64,000 bases of DNA from Rhodospirillales bacterium 24-66-33 (lineage in GTDB: Bacteria; Pseudomonadota; Alphaproteobacteria; Reyranellales; Reyranellaceae), in contig NCHQ01000015.1 of the NCBI GenBank assembly GCA_002281855.1, positions 60,498-124,497 of the forward strand, given 5' to 3'. Positions 62,746 to 64,000 of this stretch are shown piece by piece (the stretch's first letter is position 1; every line of letters begins with the position of its first letter). The notes under the pieces were generated by a model that made no database searches, was not told where the DNA came from, and worked only from the letters and a program-made list of their open reading frames with translations. A program made the translations under genes and the position numbers.

Positions 62746-63813
62746 ATGGCGAAAGCGGTTGCCGACGACTATTTGCGGCGTATTCCCAAGGCCGAGCTTC
62801 ACTGCCACCTGGCCGGCACGTTGCGCGCCACGACCGTGGCCGAGCTCGCGAAGACGTACGGCCTGCCGCTGCCGCGGCCGGCCGAGCAGCTCTACCAGTG
62901 GCCGAACTTCGACGGATTCCTGGAAATCCTGCGCCTCACCGCCTCGGTGCTGCGCACGCCGGAGGATTTCAGCCGCGCGATCTACGAATATTGCGAGGAT
63001 GCCGCGCGCGACGGCAACCTGCGGCACGTCGAGTTCTTCTTCAATCCCGACTACTTCTATCCCAACGGCATCGACTATCCGTCGATGGTGGCCGGCATGG
63101 CCAACGGCATCGAGCGCGTGGACCGCGACTTCGGCATTTCCGCCCGGCTGATCTGCTGCATCGACCGCTCGATCAATTCGCCCGCCCAGGCCGTCGAGAT
63201 CGTCGAGACGGCGCTCGCGCATCGTCATGAGCTGGTGGTCGGGATCGGGCTGGACGGCAACGAAAGCGTCGGTCCGCCTGCCATCTTCGCCGAGGCCTAT
63301 GCGCTGGCCCGCAAGGGCGGGCTGCGCTGCACGGCCCATTGCTGCGAGGATTATCTGACGCCGCTGGAAGCGCCGCCGACCAACTACCTGATCTGCCGCG
63401 ACGTGCTGCGCTGCGACCGCATCGACCACGGCTACAACATGCTGGCGTCCGACTTCGTGATGAGCGAGGCGCGCAAGGACGGGCTCTATTTCACGCCCTG
63501 CGCCTGGACGAGCCTGCTCCACAATCGACCGCACCGGCCGCAGCGCATCCGCCGCATGGTCGAGGCCGGATTGAACGTCACGATCAACACCGACGATCCG
63601 GCGATGTTCGGCACCAATCTCGGCCACGGCTTCACGACCCTGTTCGAGACGATCGGCTGGGGTCCCGACAAGGCCCGGATGTTCAGCCTGAATTCGGTCG
63701 AGGCCTCGTGGCTGGACGAGAGCGACAAGGCGAAGATGCGGATCGACTTCCGCCGCCAGATCGCCGCGCTGGACCAGGAATTCGGCTACGAGAACGCCGC
63801 CAAGCCGGTCTAG
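62746..63813 (+). CDS. Adenosine deaminase family protein
   Basis: A 355-aa TIM-barrel metal hydrolase. The metal pair HxH is in KAELHCHLAGTLR. The HxxE motif (HAGE in true adenosine deaminase) reads HCCE, followed by the catalytic His in RIDHGYN and the metal Asp in NTDDPAMF. The catalytic set is kept but the environment differs, so the substrate could be adenosine, adenine or another amino-purine. The ATG at 62746 has GAGG 9 nt upstream; a GTG at 62731 is an alternative. It is in an operon with the binding protein. Confidence 0.88.
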   Translation: MAKAVADDYLRRIPKAELHCHLAGTLRATTVAELAKTYGLPLPRPAEQLYQWPNFDGFLEILRLTASVLRTPEDFSRAIYEYCEDAARDGNLRHVEFFFNPDYFYPNGIDYPSMVAGMANGIERVDRDFGISARLICCIDRSINSPAQAVEIVETALAHRHELVVGIGLDGNESVGPPAIFAEAYALARKGGLRCTAHCCEDYLTPLEAPPTNYLICRDVLRCDRIDHGYNMLASDFVMSEARKDGLYFTPCAWTSLLHNRPHRPQRIRRMVEAGLNVTINTDDPAMFGTNLGHGFTTLFETIGWGPDKARMFSLNSVEASWLDESDKAKMRIDFRRQIAALDQEFGYENAAKPV

Positions 63814-63843
63814 GGACCATTCCGCTTCTGGTTCACCCGCACC

Positions 63844-63860
63844 ACCTCATCCTGAGGAGG
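63844..63860. repeat. Partial copy of the CCTCATCCTGAGGAGG repeat
   Basis: Same 16-base word as in the right arm of the fold-back element at 5785-5904; contains the palindrome CCTCA-TCC-TGAGG. The remaining bases to 64000 show no gene. Confidence 0.6.
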
Positions 63861-64000
63861 CTGGCCGGAAATGAATGCAGCTAAAACAAGGGGTGATGAA
63901 CAGCCCCAATAACCTCACCCTTGTAAGTCGGCGTCTGCCGGATCGGCTAGACTAGCCGGCGCGGTGGCGGCGGGTAGACCGACTCACCCAGGGGCGTCGA

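Overview
The window is about 64 kb of high-GC chromosomal DNA. The genes are closely packed, and many neighbours overlap by ATGA or GTGA. The core order mutM, enoyl-CoA hydratase, rpsT, dnaA, dnaN, recF, gyrB, together with the hslVU pair, points to an alphaproteobacterium. A Reyranella- or Rhizobiales/Rhodospirillales-like soil or water bacterium is my guess from gene content, not a database result. Nothing indicates a plasmid or an intact prophage, and I saw no rRNA, tRNA or CRISPR array.

Layout. 0-7 kb: two G3E metallo-GTPases, an M20 peptidase, an acyl-CoA synthetase, and an HlyD/DHA2 efflux pair interrupted by a 120-bp fold-back repeat. 7-11.7 kb: a Baeyer-Villiger-type monooxygenase, a small unknown protein, a KamA/EpmB-like radical SAM enzyme and a LysR regulator. 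11.8-18.9 kb: a DUF1127 protein, Ada, an Smr protein, a TPR protein with a YggS-type PLP protein, an EEP hydrolase, mutM, an enoyl-CoA hydratase and rpsT. 18.9-26.4 kb: a hairpin-rich non-coding stretch that may be an origin or dnaA control region, then rhodanese, dnaA, dnaN, recF and gyrB. 26.4-35.2 kb: assorted accessory genes, including the most interesting locus. 35.3-38.3 kb: a TRAP transporter operon behind a GntR-type operator. 38.3-39.0 kb: a non-coding stretch rich in hairpins. 39-47.3 kb: a hydrolase, an MFS transporter with a duplicated micro-protein, and an unknown two-gene module (1309 aa plus 308 aa). 47.3-55.3 kb: hslVU and catabolic enzymes. 55.3-60 kb: a type I restriction-modification system with a half-size specificity subunit. 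60-64 kb: a LysR regulator, an ABC peptide/opine-type binding protein and an adenosine deaminase-family enzyme.

Main discovery. At 28044-30900 a TetR regulator, a DUF1330-type protein and two redox proteins form one tight operon. Both redox genes are interrupted by a single in-frame TGA, exactly where the family has the first cysteine of a CxxC motif (W-TGA-PYC in a peroxiredoxin-like protein, V-TGA-PAC in a GrdB-like reductase). In each case a hairpin resembling a bacterial SECIS element starts 11 nt after the TGA. I read both as selenoproteins, not pseudogenes, sitting together under one regulator. An ordinary gene caller would split each of them in two.

Secondary points of interest are the unknown 1309/308-aa module bracketed by copies of an intergenic palindrome, the duplicated C-terminal micro-protein beside it whose two copies differ mostly at synonymous sites, the half-size HsdS, and the structured non-coding stretches upstream of dnaA and at 38.3-39.0 kb.
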